DNA of 64,000 nt, from NCBI GenBank assembly GCA_035373905.1, contig DAOSOK010000030.1, forward strand, positions 1-64,000. The letters run 5' to 3'. This DNA is from Candidatus Ozemobacteraceae bacterium (GTDB lineage Bacteria > Muiribacteriota > Ozemobacteria > Ozemobacterales > Ozemobacteraceae). Shown here one piece after another: positions 1 through 9,693 of the stretch (within the stretch, counting starts at the first letter, position 1; every line of letters begins with the position of its first letter). The notes under the pieces are model-generated. The model was not told where the DNA came from and made no database searches. It worked only from the letters and a program-made list of their open reading frames with translations. Made by a program: the position numbers and the translations under genes.

Positions 1-253
1 CTTCGGCGGAAGGCGAGTGACGGGTATTGCCCCCCGCCTGCAATGCTGCGAAGTGCCGTCGTTCACCGCAGGCAGCCGCGTCGACCGTTTCAACCGGAAA
101 TTTTCCGTCCCAGTAACGAAGAGCGTTTTTATACAGTCCATGCTGTCTGGTATACGCCTGCCGGGAAAGGCCACTCTTGCGCCAGGCGGATACATGGGAT
201 TGCCAATATCGCCGGAGTTCATCGTTTTGCGAGTTAACCGCTTTCATGATCAT
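1..253 (-). CDS. tnpA: IS66-type accessory protein TnpA, N-terminal part (runs off the left edge)
   Basis: The reading frame starts at ATG 253 (or the in-frame ATG at 247) and stays open to base 1, so only the first 84 codons are visible. The residues YWQSHVSAWRKSGLS followed by RQAYTRQHGL and RYW match the short helix-turn-helix protein TnpA of IS66 elements (family pattern W..H...W..SGLS...Y.R.H.L.......W). TnpA is thought to assist the transposase TnpC by DNA binding. The gene points out of the window, and a plausible terminal repeat lies about 75 bases upstream, as in other IS66 elements. Identification rests on the motif alone; tnpB and tnpC would lie to the left. Confidence 0.7.
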   Translation of the reverse strand, partial: MIMKAVNSQNDELRRYWQSHVSAWRKSGLSRQAYTRQHGLYKNALRYWDGKFPVETVDAAACGERRHFAALQAGGNTRHSPSAE

Positions 254-330
254 CACCTCGAAACTGAAGATGACGATCATGATGACACCCGCCAACCCTC
301 AACAAAAGATGGGGTTAATTATCCGCTTAC
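1..330 (-). mobile_element. One end of an IS66-family insertion sequence
   Basis: Reading the minus strand, the sequence starting at base 330 is GTAAGCGGATAATTAACCCC. IS66-family terminal repeats typically begin GTAAGCG, so base 330 is the likely outer end. A leader of about 75 bases separates it from the tnpA start. The rest of the element lies left of the window, so the other repeat and the expected 8-bp target duplication (331-338 would be this side's copy) cannot be checked. Confidence 0.55.
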
Positions 331-337
331 GTTGCAC

Positions 338-529
338 ATGATCAATTATGACGCGGCGAAGAACAATCAGGAAAAACCCGTGTTACTGGCCCGGCGAGCG
401 CTGGAATTCACCGCTTCGCGACCTCCCGGAACCGAGGATTACGTGCAATATCTGGCACGCGTTCTCGACGATCAGGACGCCGAGTTCAGCCTGACGGAAG
501 GGATTCTGGTGCGCAACGTCATCCGCTGA
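338..529 (+). pseudogene. Truncated or short ORF next to the IS66 end
   Basis: Right of the IS end an open frame runs to a stop at 529. It encodes about 63 residues from the ATG at 338. Its composition looks protein-like, for example LLARRALEFTASRPPG and YVQYLARVLDD. The same frame stays open through the IS terminal repeat back to base 17, but that part is antisense to tnpA and is unlikely to be real. The simplest reading is the 3' end of a gene interrupted by the IS. A short intact gene is also possible. No family recognised. Confidence 0.3.
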
Positions 530-630
530 TGTCCAGCCGTTCCCGGTGAACGAGCTGCGCGTGGGTGGCCGATGTGCTTCCCCGTCGCAACGACCGAACG
601 TTCGCTTCTGCTTGTTTCGGCGGCTGTGCG

Positions 631-1929
631 TTATTTCGAGATGCGGATGTTGTCGATATACGACTGGTAGGGGCTCCCGTGACCGCCGACCTCGATATGA
701 TCCAGCGTCACGGTGATCGGCTGGCCGGTCCAGGGATTGGTCGCAGAAAATGATTTCGGCTTGATGGAAAGCCGGTCGCCGACTTTTACCCCATCGACAT
801 AGATGTCGCCGGTCAGATCATCGAAATTCAGATCGACCTTGATGTGAGCGAACTGGTCGAACTTCCACAACCCGATCTGGCTGGAACCTCCTCGAGCACC
901 CTGGTCACTGCAGAAATTGAGATGCAGATCGTTGTGATTGAAACTGAGGCGGTTGTAGCCCATACTGCGATCGGTGCCGAGCTTGAAACAGGGACCGATA
1001 TAGGTGTCACCGCTGCCGCTCCCCGAATCGGGGCGGGTGATCTTGATGTCGAACTCATAGACGAGCCGGTTGCTGATGCTGATCGGAAGATCCTGGTACT
1101 TGTTCCGGGAAATTTTGTAACACCCGGGAGGAGAGGATGAGGTGGTGCGGACGATCTCGCCTGCGTCGGTTTCCCGGGGTGTGAACCCGGGAATGGCGGC
1201 ATTCCCGGCGGGGGGGGCGTCGAAGGTTTCCTCGTAGATCGTGGTCAGAGGGGGCGGCGGTGGAGGGGTGAGCGTTTCGGGCCCCTGTGGCAAAGTCGTC
1301 CCCAGAGAGGGTTCATCGAGAATACCCGGATCGGTCGGCCCATCGAGCACGGCAATCATGTCCTTGGCCGAGGTCATGGGTTTGATGAGAGCGGCCTTGG
1401 CCGCCGCTGCCGGCGCATTCTTCCGGCGAGTGGCCAGGAGGTCGTCGATGAACCCTCCCATGGGAGAGGTTCCGGTGTTGAGAGTTTGCGCCGAGGTCGC
1501 GGTAAACACCAACGGAAAGATCCTTCCCGCCGCGTCAAGAATGGAGGTTTCGTACCGCAATCGCCAGAAGAATAAGCGTTTGGCGCGCTGAAACCGGATC
1601 TGGGCATAGACGTCCATTTCGGAGGGACGGCCGGGGGTATCGAGGACATACAGTTCATACTCGCCCCCGAAATCGGAAAAGCCCGTTTCATAATACGGGG
1701 CCTTGCTGAAGAAACGGTCTTTCCATCGCTTCGTCTGAATTCGAGCCTGTACTTTTGCCAGTAACGAGTCGGCGATGAACTGGGCGCGGGAAAACTCGTC
1801 CAGATGGGCAATCTGGTTCGAATACCCCTGACTCATCGAATGGACGAAGGTCACGAAAAGGGCTACCGCCAGGATGGCAAGGATGATCAAGGGAAGGAGG
1901 AACCCCCGCCTTTCGTAAGCTCGAGTCAT
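631..1929 (-). CDS. GspK-like minor prepilin with a C-terminal LamG/jelly-roll cap
   Basis: 432 residues. The N-terminus (MTRAYERRG then FLLPLIILAILAVALFV) is a type III prepilin leader with the cut predicted after Gly9, followed by one membrane helix. The residue at mature position 5 is Leu rather than the usual Glu, and position 4 is Pro; lack of Glu5 is typical of GspK/PilX-type tip pilins. Residues about 50-150 form a pilin-like body, then come a Pro-rich linker (about 210-235) and a beta-rich domain of about 190 residues resembling LamG/concanavalin-like lectins (INNLVYEFDIKI-like strands, YIDNIRIS at the end). It is the last gene of the operon and overlaps the previous one by 4 bp. Probably a pilus or secretion tip protein that binds a surface or carbohydrate; ligand unknown. 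Confidence 0.7.
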   Translation of the reverse strand: MTRAYERRGFLLPLIILAILAVALFVTFVHSMSQGYSNQIAHLDEFSRAQFIADSLLAKVQARIQTKRWKDRFFSKAPYYETGFSDFGGEYELYVLDTPGRPSEMDVYAQIRFQRAKRLFFWRLRYETSILDAAGRIFPLVFTATSAQTLNTGTSPMGGFIDDLLATRRKNAPAAAAKAALIKPMTSAKDMIAVLDGPTDPGILDEPSLGTTLPQGPETLTPPPPPPLTTIYEETFDAPPAGNAAIPGFTPRETDAGEIVRTTSSSPPGCYKISRNKYQDLPISISNRLVYEFDIKITRPDSGSGSGDTYIGPCFKLGTDRSMGYNRLSFNHNDLHLNFCSDQGARGGSSQIGLWKFDQFAHIKVDLNFDDLTGDIYVDGVKVGDRLSIKPKSFSATNPWTGQPITVTLDHIEVGGHGSPYQSYIDNIRISK

Positions 1930-3290
1930 GGCTGGCCTCCTTGGGGATGTCTGGCGATGAGCTCGGGAACCTTTTTTCCATTGGGCAGGATTTCCAGAGT
2001 CATTCTCTGGAGGATGTCCTTGAGGTTTGGAAACACCTCCACATAGCGCTCAGGGCGCTGTCGCAACAGTTCCTCCCGTTGGAAAAATTTCATGAGATGG
2101 GGATTCTTCCCGGCGACACGGTCACCTTCCCGCTTCAGAAACGAGGCGAAGGAGGTCGCTGCGCCCGGCCTCAGCTTCAACAGCAGGCGGTATGCCTCCA
2201 GGCGTTTGCCCGCAGCGATCTCCCGTTCCCGATCGGTTATGAAGCGCTCCATGCCGGCTTGGAGAAGCCATTCATAGGCATCTCCGGCTTCCTTTACCCA
2301 ATCGGCGATCTGCGGTCCGAGAGTGGCGTACGTTTTCAGTCCCTGGCGGTAAGATCCCACCGGAAGCTTCCCGAGCCGGTTGGGATCCGTTTCCCGGGCC
2401 ACATGGTCCCAGGAATCCCTGCACTCAGCCAGGACGTTATACAGCAGGCTCGCCCCATCCTCGGTTCTGGCGGCGATCCGCATCTGCAGGGGAATCAACC
2501 GGCCATCGGGAGTGGCGAGCAGGGTGCGTCGTTGCTTGCCGAGCTCGGTGATCTCCGCCGTGATCGTTCCGATAGCCTGGTCAAGTTGCGACATCAGCAC
2601 GGCAATCCGACCCGCATGATAGGCCAATTCGCGATCGCACTCGTTGGCGGCTGCTGCCTGATCGAGCGTGAGCCCCTCATCGGCCGGGAAGAGGTTCTTG
2701 CGGATGAGCTTCAGAAGCGTGTCCTGGTCGATAAACAGACCTTCGGGGATGACCCCGGCGCTGGGACTGAACACCTGCGCCGCCAGATGATAATCGTGCA
2801 GCTTTCCCGCCTTGTCGCCCCAGTTGATCCGGATGACCGTCTCGCACAGATGGCTTTCGGGAAGCCCGGCGGACGGCGGTTCCTGGCGCTGCGCCTCGAG
2901 CTTGATCCGGAATGGCTTCAATTCACTATACAGCGCTCCATCGGCCGGAGTGACCGTGGGGCCGTCACGGGAATCGATGGTTCCCAAAGGCGGCTTCCGG
3001 TCGATTCCCCAGCGGAAATACCAGGAGCCGCCGTCGACGACCTCGCCCTGATCCGTCAGTTCAGGGTATTCGTGCAGCATCTCCAGAAAGGCTGGGTTCA
3101 GACGCACCTCTTCGCCCAGATCGGCGCGGACCTTCGTGCCCAGATGGATGGCGGCAAAGAGGTCGGAGGAGTAGCTCAAACGCTGATTGCTCGAGCCCAA
3201 CAGACGGAACACGGTCAGCAAAACGAGCGACAGGATGCCGACGGAAACCACGACCTCGGTCAGGGTGAACCCGTTCTTGTACTTACTCAT
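1926..3290 (-). CDS. Prepilin-like protein (GspJ/PilW type) with a long helical body
   Basis: 454 residues. The N-terminus has a clear prepilin motif, NG|FTLTEVVVSVGILSL, with cleavage after Gly7 and Glu at mature position 5, followed by the membrane helix. This is far longer than common minor pilins (150-250 residues). Residues about 60-190 look like the pilin beta domain. The remaining 260 residues are mostly charged helix (QAAAANECDRELAYHAGRI onward) and give no family match by eye. It overlaps the upstream prepilin gene by 8 bp and the downstream GspK-like gene by 4 bp, so the three are translationally coupled. Likely a minor pseudopilin; the role of the extra C-terminal domain is unknown. 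Confidence 0.7.
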   Translation of the reverse strand: MSKYKNGFTLTEVVVSVGILSLVLLTVFRLLGSSNQRLSYSSDLFAAIHLGTKVRADLGEEVRLNPAFLEMLHEYPELTDQGEVVDGGSWYFRWGIDRKPPLGTIDSRDGPTVTPADGALYSELKPFRIKLEAQRQEPPSAGLPESHLCETVIRINWGDKAGKLHDYHLAAQVFSPSAGVIPEGLFIDQDTLLKLIRKNLFPADEGLTLDQAAAANECDRELAYHAGRIAVLMSQLDQAIGTITAEITELGKQRRTLLATPDGRLIPLQMRIAARTEDGASLLYNVLAECRDSWDHVARETDPNRLGKLPVGSYRQGLKTYATLGPQIADWVKEAGDAYEWLLQAGMERFITDREREIAAGKRLEAYRLLLKLRPGAATSFASFLKREGDRVAGKNPHLMKFFQREELLRQRPERYVEVFPNLKDILQRMTLEILPNGKKVPELIARHPQGGQP

Positions 3291-3810
3291 AGGCTGCCCC
3301 GACGTTCTTGAGGGGAACTTCGATCAGGGCGCTGAGTTCCTTCCCCCCGGAATCCACGAGGGTCAGATGCGCCTGGATCAATCCCGGGGTGATGGTCGTG
3401 AAGACCAGCCGGCGGATGCCACCGAACAATCGTCGTTTGCGGCCGGGGTTATAGCTCGAATTATAGGTATCGGTATACATGACCAGGGAATATGTTGTTC
3501 CGGAACGGCTGGATGGTTTTTCCGGCTCGGCTTCCAGATACAGAATGCTGGTATAGTTGGCGAGGTCGCGAATGACCAGGGGGCCCAGCGATGATCCGGG
3601 AACGGGCTTGAGCACCTCGGTTCCGTCAAGCAGGGTTTCGGTCAGAATATCGGCTGCCCGGCGAAGATCCATGTGCATGGAAAGGTTGCCGGCAACGGCG
3701 GTCGAAGAGGAAGAGGTGTTCCGGAAATTCATGAAGCCGATTCCGACGGCCAATGCCAGGATTCCGGAAACGATCATCACCTCCAGGAGCGTGAATGCTC
3801 TTCGCTGCAC
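3283..3810 (-). CDS. Small prepilin-like protein (minor pseudopilin)
   Basis: 175 residues. MQRRA|FTLLEVMIVSGILALAVG is a prepilin leader and helix; the residue before the cut is Ala rather than the usual Gly, which some prepilin peptidases accept, and Glu5 is present. The size and organisation fit a GspH/GspI or FimT-type minor pilin. It is the first prepilin gene after the FecR lipoprotein (29-bp gap) and overlaps the next gene by 8 bp. No assembly ATPase, platform protein or prepilin peptidase is encoded in the window, so the machinery must lie elsewhere. Confidence 0.75.
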   Translation of the reverse strand: MQRRAFTLLEVMIVSGILALAVGIGFMNFRNTSSSSTAVAGNLSMHMDLRRAADILTETLLDGTEVLKPVPGSSLGPLVIRDLANYTSILYLEAEPEKPSSRSGTTYSLVMYTDTYNSSYNPGRKRRLFGGIRRLVFTTITPGLIQAHLTLVDSGGKELSALIEVPLKNVGAAYE

Positions 3811-3839
3811 TACGTGGGGGCCTCCATCCCGTCGCGTGA

Positions 3840-4508
3840 TTAAAAGGTCTGCAAGGCTGATCCGTCGTTATCCTGGAATTCGTTGAGGAACTCTGGCAGC
3901 TTCCCGCCCGCCGGGATGACCTGGACCTCGGAGGATTTCTCGATCACCCCGGTTTCCTGGTCCTGGAGCGGGGTGATCTTGCCGTCCTTTTCGACCTCGA
4001 GCCGACCCTCGAACATTTTGACGACCGATGTCCCATCGGACTGGACCCCGACCAGGAAACGGGTTCCGCGGATACCCAGAACGGCGCCGGGCAGGACGAT
4101 CTTGAATTCACCATTCATCTTGCGAAATTCGAACATGGTCTTGCCGCGAAACATCGTGATCTTCTGGCCTCCCAGCTGAACCCTGGCCTGAGGGGCGAGG
4201 GCGAACTTGTGCCCTTCCTTGAGATCCTTGATGGAAGCCGGCTTGCCGCCCTTGTTCTCGAGAATGTCACCATCATGAAGAGGATATTCGGGGGGCAAGG
4301 GCAGTTCGGAAATCTTGCTAGAGCGCTCGAGGCTGACGATGGTCTTTTCCATCGCACTCACCTGGTAGCGCGACTCCCCTTTGCCGACCGAAGGCGCGGC
4401 AGAGGATGATTTCCCACTCTTGCCGCATCCGACGAACAGGAGATTCAGAAGAACGAGGGCCACGGCGACGAACACCGTCGTCCCAAGATTCTTTTCACGG
4501 GGTCTCAT
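3840..4508 (-). CDS. FecR-domain lipoprotein
   Basis: 222 residues. The N-terminal helix ends in LLFVGC, a lipobox with Cys28, so the protein should be lipid-anchored. Residues about 100-195 carry the FecR fold signature, best seen in GAVLGIRGTRFLVGV followed by KMFEGRLEVEKDG, where the chain turns through the typical beta repeats. FecR domains sense signals in the periplasm, but many stand-alone FecR lipoproteins are structural or binding proteins with no sigma factor partner, and none is seen here. It heads the pilin operon on the minus strand. The 5' flank (4509-4725) is comparatively A+T-rich and should contain the operon promoter; I could not pick one convincing -35/-10 pair. Confidence 0.7.
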   Translation of the reverse strand: MRPREKNLGTTVFVAVALVLLNLLFVGCGKSGKSSSAAPSVGKGESRYQVSAMEKTIVSLERSSKISELPLPPEYPLHDGDILENKGGKPASIKDLKEGHKFALAPQARVQLGGQKITMFRGKTMFEFRKMNGEFKIVLPGAVLGIRGTRFLVGVQSDGTSVVKMFEGRLEVEKDGKITPLQDQETGVIEKSSEVQVIPAGGKLPEFLNEFQDNDGSALQTF

Positions 4509-4725
4509 GTGATACCTCCATCATTTCCCAGACTCGCTTGATACAACGGAAAACCGGAAATCATTGTGACAGGAAAAACGATGCGCTGCATAGATGTTCT
4601 GACGACAGTTTACACGGAAAAAGCTTCGGAAAGTCTTATTCAGAATAGGAATTATTTTTCGAACAATCGGACAACCCCGCCAGGAATGGGGGGGTTACGC
4701 ATGGAAGCTGTCTTGTGTTATCCGA

Positions 4726-4878
4726 TTATTGAGTCCTGCATATCAAAAAAACCAGCTTCGTGTCTCCGTTCGTGCTGAGCTTGTCGAAGCACGAACAGTC
4801 ACTTGCCGATGATTCCTCATTTCGCCCTTCGACAGGCTCAGGGCGAACGGGTGGCTTTCATTCTGCAGGAATCAATAA
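4726..4878. repeat. 153-bp MITE-like element with inverted ends and two inner palindromes
   Basis: The left end TTATTGAGTCCTGC (4726-4739) and the reverse complement of the right end (4865-4878, TTATTGATTCCTGC) differ at one base. Inside are two REP-like units in opposite orientation: GCTGAGCTTGTCGAAGC near 4775-4795 and CTTCGACAGGCTCAGG near 4828-4845. A related left half occurs at 46235. There is no coding potential. The layout suggests a non-autonomous element or a BIME-like pair of REP palindromes. Confidence 0.6.
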
Positions 4879-5006
4879 TGTCGGCCAGTTCATCCGGTTG
4901 ATGTCGGCCACGTTGTCCGGTAGAAGTCAGCCAGGTATCCGGTGTAGGCCGGACACACTGGCCGACTTCCCGGATTGGGTGGCCGACTTGCCCGGATGAC
5001 GCACAA
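4879..5006. mobile_element. Array of facing GTCGGCCA/TCCGG repeats resembling IS21-type ends
   Basis: Three direct units GTCGGCCA-n4-TCCGG start at 4880, 4903 and 4926 (one has GTCAGCCA), followed by inverted units with TGGCCGAC at 4959 and 4980. The outer bases read TG at the left and CA at the right. IS21-family elements carry several such roughly 20-bp repeats at each end. The two ends here face each other with no istA/istB between them, which would fit an internal-deletion relic or MITE. It abuts the 153-bp element directly. Family assignment is an inference from repeat layout. Confidence 0.4.
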
Positions 5007-5008
5007 AA

Positions 5009-5175
5009 CACCATAGAATAAATATACATATATATTCAACGCAGGTGTTCGCCGGGCCGAGGCAACGGGATGCTGAAACGGATGTTCCGGAAATAAAAAA
5101 GCGCGCCCGAAGGGATTCGAACCCCTGGCCTTCTGCTCCGGAGGCAGACGCTCTATCCAGCTGAGCTACGGGCGC
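5009..5175. repeat. Left copy of the duplicated tRNA-Arg segment flanking the R-M island
   Basis: This stretch contains the tRNA gene plus about 90 bases 3' of it. It aligns with 14000-14169: the tRNA part is identical, and the flanking part keeps CAACGCAGG/CAACACAGG, GTTCGCCGG, AACGGGATG and GATGTTCCGG with scattered differences and small gaps. Similarity stops at the 5' end of the tRNA gene (5176 versus 14170). Confidence 0.7.
5102..5175 (-). tRNA. tRNA-Arg (anticodon CCG)
   Basis: Read on the minus strand, GCGCCCG pairs with CGGGCGC as the acceptor stem. The D arm is GCTC...GAGC, the anticodon stem is TCTGC/GCAGA around the loop CTCCGGA, and the T arm is AGGGG-TTCGAAT-CCCTT. The anticodon is CCG, reading CGG (Arg). 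74 nt with G as discriminator; CCA is not encoded. A run of six T follows on the transcribed strand. Identical to the tRNA at 14096-14169. Confidence 0.95.
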
Positions 5176-5308
5176 AACGGAACAAAGAAGGCATCGCAGT
5201 CACTTCGAACTCATATCAAAACTCGAATACATTTTACCACAACACACAATCGCCTCCGCCTGACCGAAATGACGGCATCTTGAATAGAGGAATTGCCATT
5301 CACAGTAT

Positions 5309-8473
<3,165 letters not shown>

Positions 8474-8496
8474 ACTTGTCGTTTTCCCGAGAACCG

Positions 8497-8521
8497 AACT
8501 ATCCGGAATTTCCGGATAGTT
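8497..8521. promoter_or_regulatory. Perfect 25-bp palindrome just upstream of hsdR
   Basis: AACTATCCGGAA, a single central T, then TTCCGGATAGTT: 12-bp arms with perfect symmetry. It lies 24-48 bases before the hsdR start codon, inside the end of the heptad ORF. A one-base loop makes a DNA operator more likely than a terminator, but an mRNA hairpin masking hsdR translation is also possible. No matching site was seen upstream of hsdM. Confidence 0.5.
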
Positions 8522-8585
8522 GCCTCTCCTTGAAGTTCTCGTTCCTGCGTCCTCGACAGTTGTCTCAAGGTGCGGAGTATCCTTT

Positions 8586-8820
8586 CAAATGTTTGGAGCT
8601 CCTCGCCAAATGTTTGGAGCTCAACCCCAAATGTTTGGAGCTCCCCTCCAAATGTGCGGAGCATCCATCCCAACTGTGCGAAGCTCCCCTCCAATTTTCT
8701 TGTTCAAATTCGGGGAGTTTGTCACCAAATTCGGGGAGCTCAAGGGCAAATTCGGGGAGCTGGACTCCGAAATTCGGGTAGGTGGTTCGAATACGGGACC
8801 AAATTCGGAAGGGGCTCACC
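8586..8820. repeat. Two families of tandem 21-bp repeats
   Basis: Family A, CAAATGTTTGGAGCTC plus five variable bases, starts at 8586, 8607, 8628 and 8649 (CAAATGTGCGGAGCAT), with a decayed unit at 8671. Family B, CAAATTCGGGGAGCTC plus five variable bases, starts at 8705, 8726 and 8747, with decayed units to about 8820. Both fit CAAATnnnnGGAGCTCnnnnn, so B and A share an ancestor. 21 bp keeps a seven-codon period, so copy-number change would not shift the frame. Confidence 0.85.
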
Positions 8821-8832
8821 GTGAGCATTGAT

Positions 8833-9693
8833 TCATGAAATGTCATTGTTTGCCTGCGACACCTGCATTTCCTTGAGGGTCTTTCCTTCTTTCGACTTCC
8901 ACTCCAGGCGTCCGTTGGCTGAACGGCCCAGGACGACTCCTGCCGCCGTGGAGGGGGAGTTGAACACGTAGTCCTGGGAAAACACGTAGCCATCAGCCAC
9001 CTTCTGAAGCACTCCGTTTGTAAGAAGGGCTGACCTGAGTTCCCGAAGATACTGATGACAGGATGGCGTTTCATCCGTCGCTGCACCGCTACCGGCTTTC
9101 ACAGCAAAGCCCTCTGAAGTTTCCAGACCATGCGCTTCCGTGCCCTTCCCGCTCAAATGCAGAAGCTTTCCGCCTTTCGGTGATGCAGATGGCGCCGAGA
9201 AAACGTTCAATCCCAGCAGGGGGCAGCAGAGGAGAATCTCACCGAGGAACCCTTCGGCGTCGGCGGCATCAGACTCTGACAGGGACGGCAACGCAGGAGC
9301 ATTCCCATTTTCGAGAAGACATCGTTTCGCACGCATGGCGAGATCGAGAAGGCGCGATTCGAGATACTGCACATGCGCCTTGTTCAGATTCTCGTCCTTA
9401 CTCGTGAACGCAACACAGCCGGTCCAGAAGTCCTTCTTCGCTGCATGCTGCTCAAGACGAGGCTTGATCGGATCACCTTCCCCGACGTAGATCCGAGGCA
9501 GGCCAGAGTCTTCTGGTGGCCCCAACAGGATATACACGCCTGTTCGTGACAGTTCCCGGCGCTGTTTCGCATCGCCCATGAGAGCGCGGGGAATGACGAT
9601 GCCAGCACCGCTCCAGTTCGACTTCTCGATGGTCCGGATTCCGTCTGGATCACCGCCAGGAAGGAATATCTTGATCGAATACGGTTTTCTCAT
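8833..9693 (-). CDS. GIY-YIG nuclease-family protein with C-terminal DUF4357
   Basis: 286 residues. Residues about 50-130 form a GIY-YIG-like domain: TGVYILL, then RIYVGEGD, then a helix with YLESRLLDLA, where Glu is the usual metal ligand. The C-terminal part (about 205-285) has the DUF4357 pattern, including FNSPSTAAGVVLGRSANG and WKSKEGKTLKEM. This pair of domains is common in proteins encoded within or beside type I R-M operons, where a role in restriction or repair is suspected but unproven. Its ATG overlaps the hsdS stop (ATGA), so the two are coupled. The GIY-YIG Arg is less clear, so catalytic activity is uncertain. Confidence 0.8.
   Translation of the reverse strand: MRKPYSIKIFLPGGDPDGIRTIEKSNWSGAGIVIPRALMGDAKQRRELSRTGVYILLGPPEDSGLPRIYVGEGDPIKPRLEQHAAKKDFWTGCVAFTSKDENLNKAHVQYLESRLLDLAMRAKRCLLENGNAPALPSLSESDAADAEGFLGEILLCCPLLGLNVFSAPSASPKGGKLLHLSGKGTEAHGLETSEGFAVKAGSGAATDETPSCHQYLRELRSALLTNGVLQKVADGYVFSQDYVFNSPSTAAGVVLGRSANGRLEWKSKEGKTLKEMQVSQANNDIS

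Noticed and set aside
8586..8820. Possible CRISPR array
   Set aside because: The 21-bp units repeat end to end with only five variable bases, so there are no spacers, and the repeats encode heptads.
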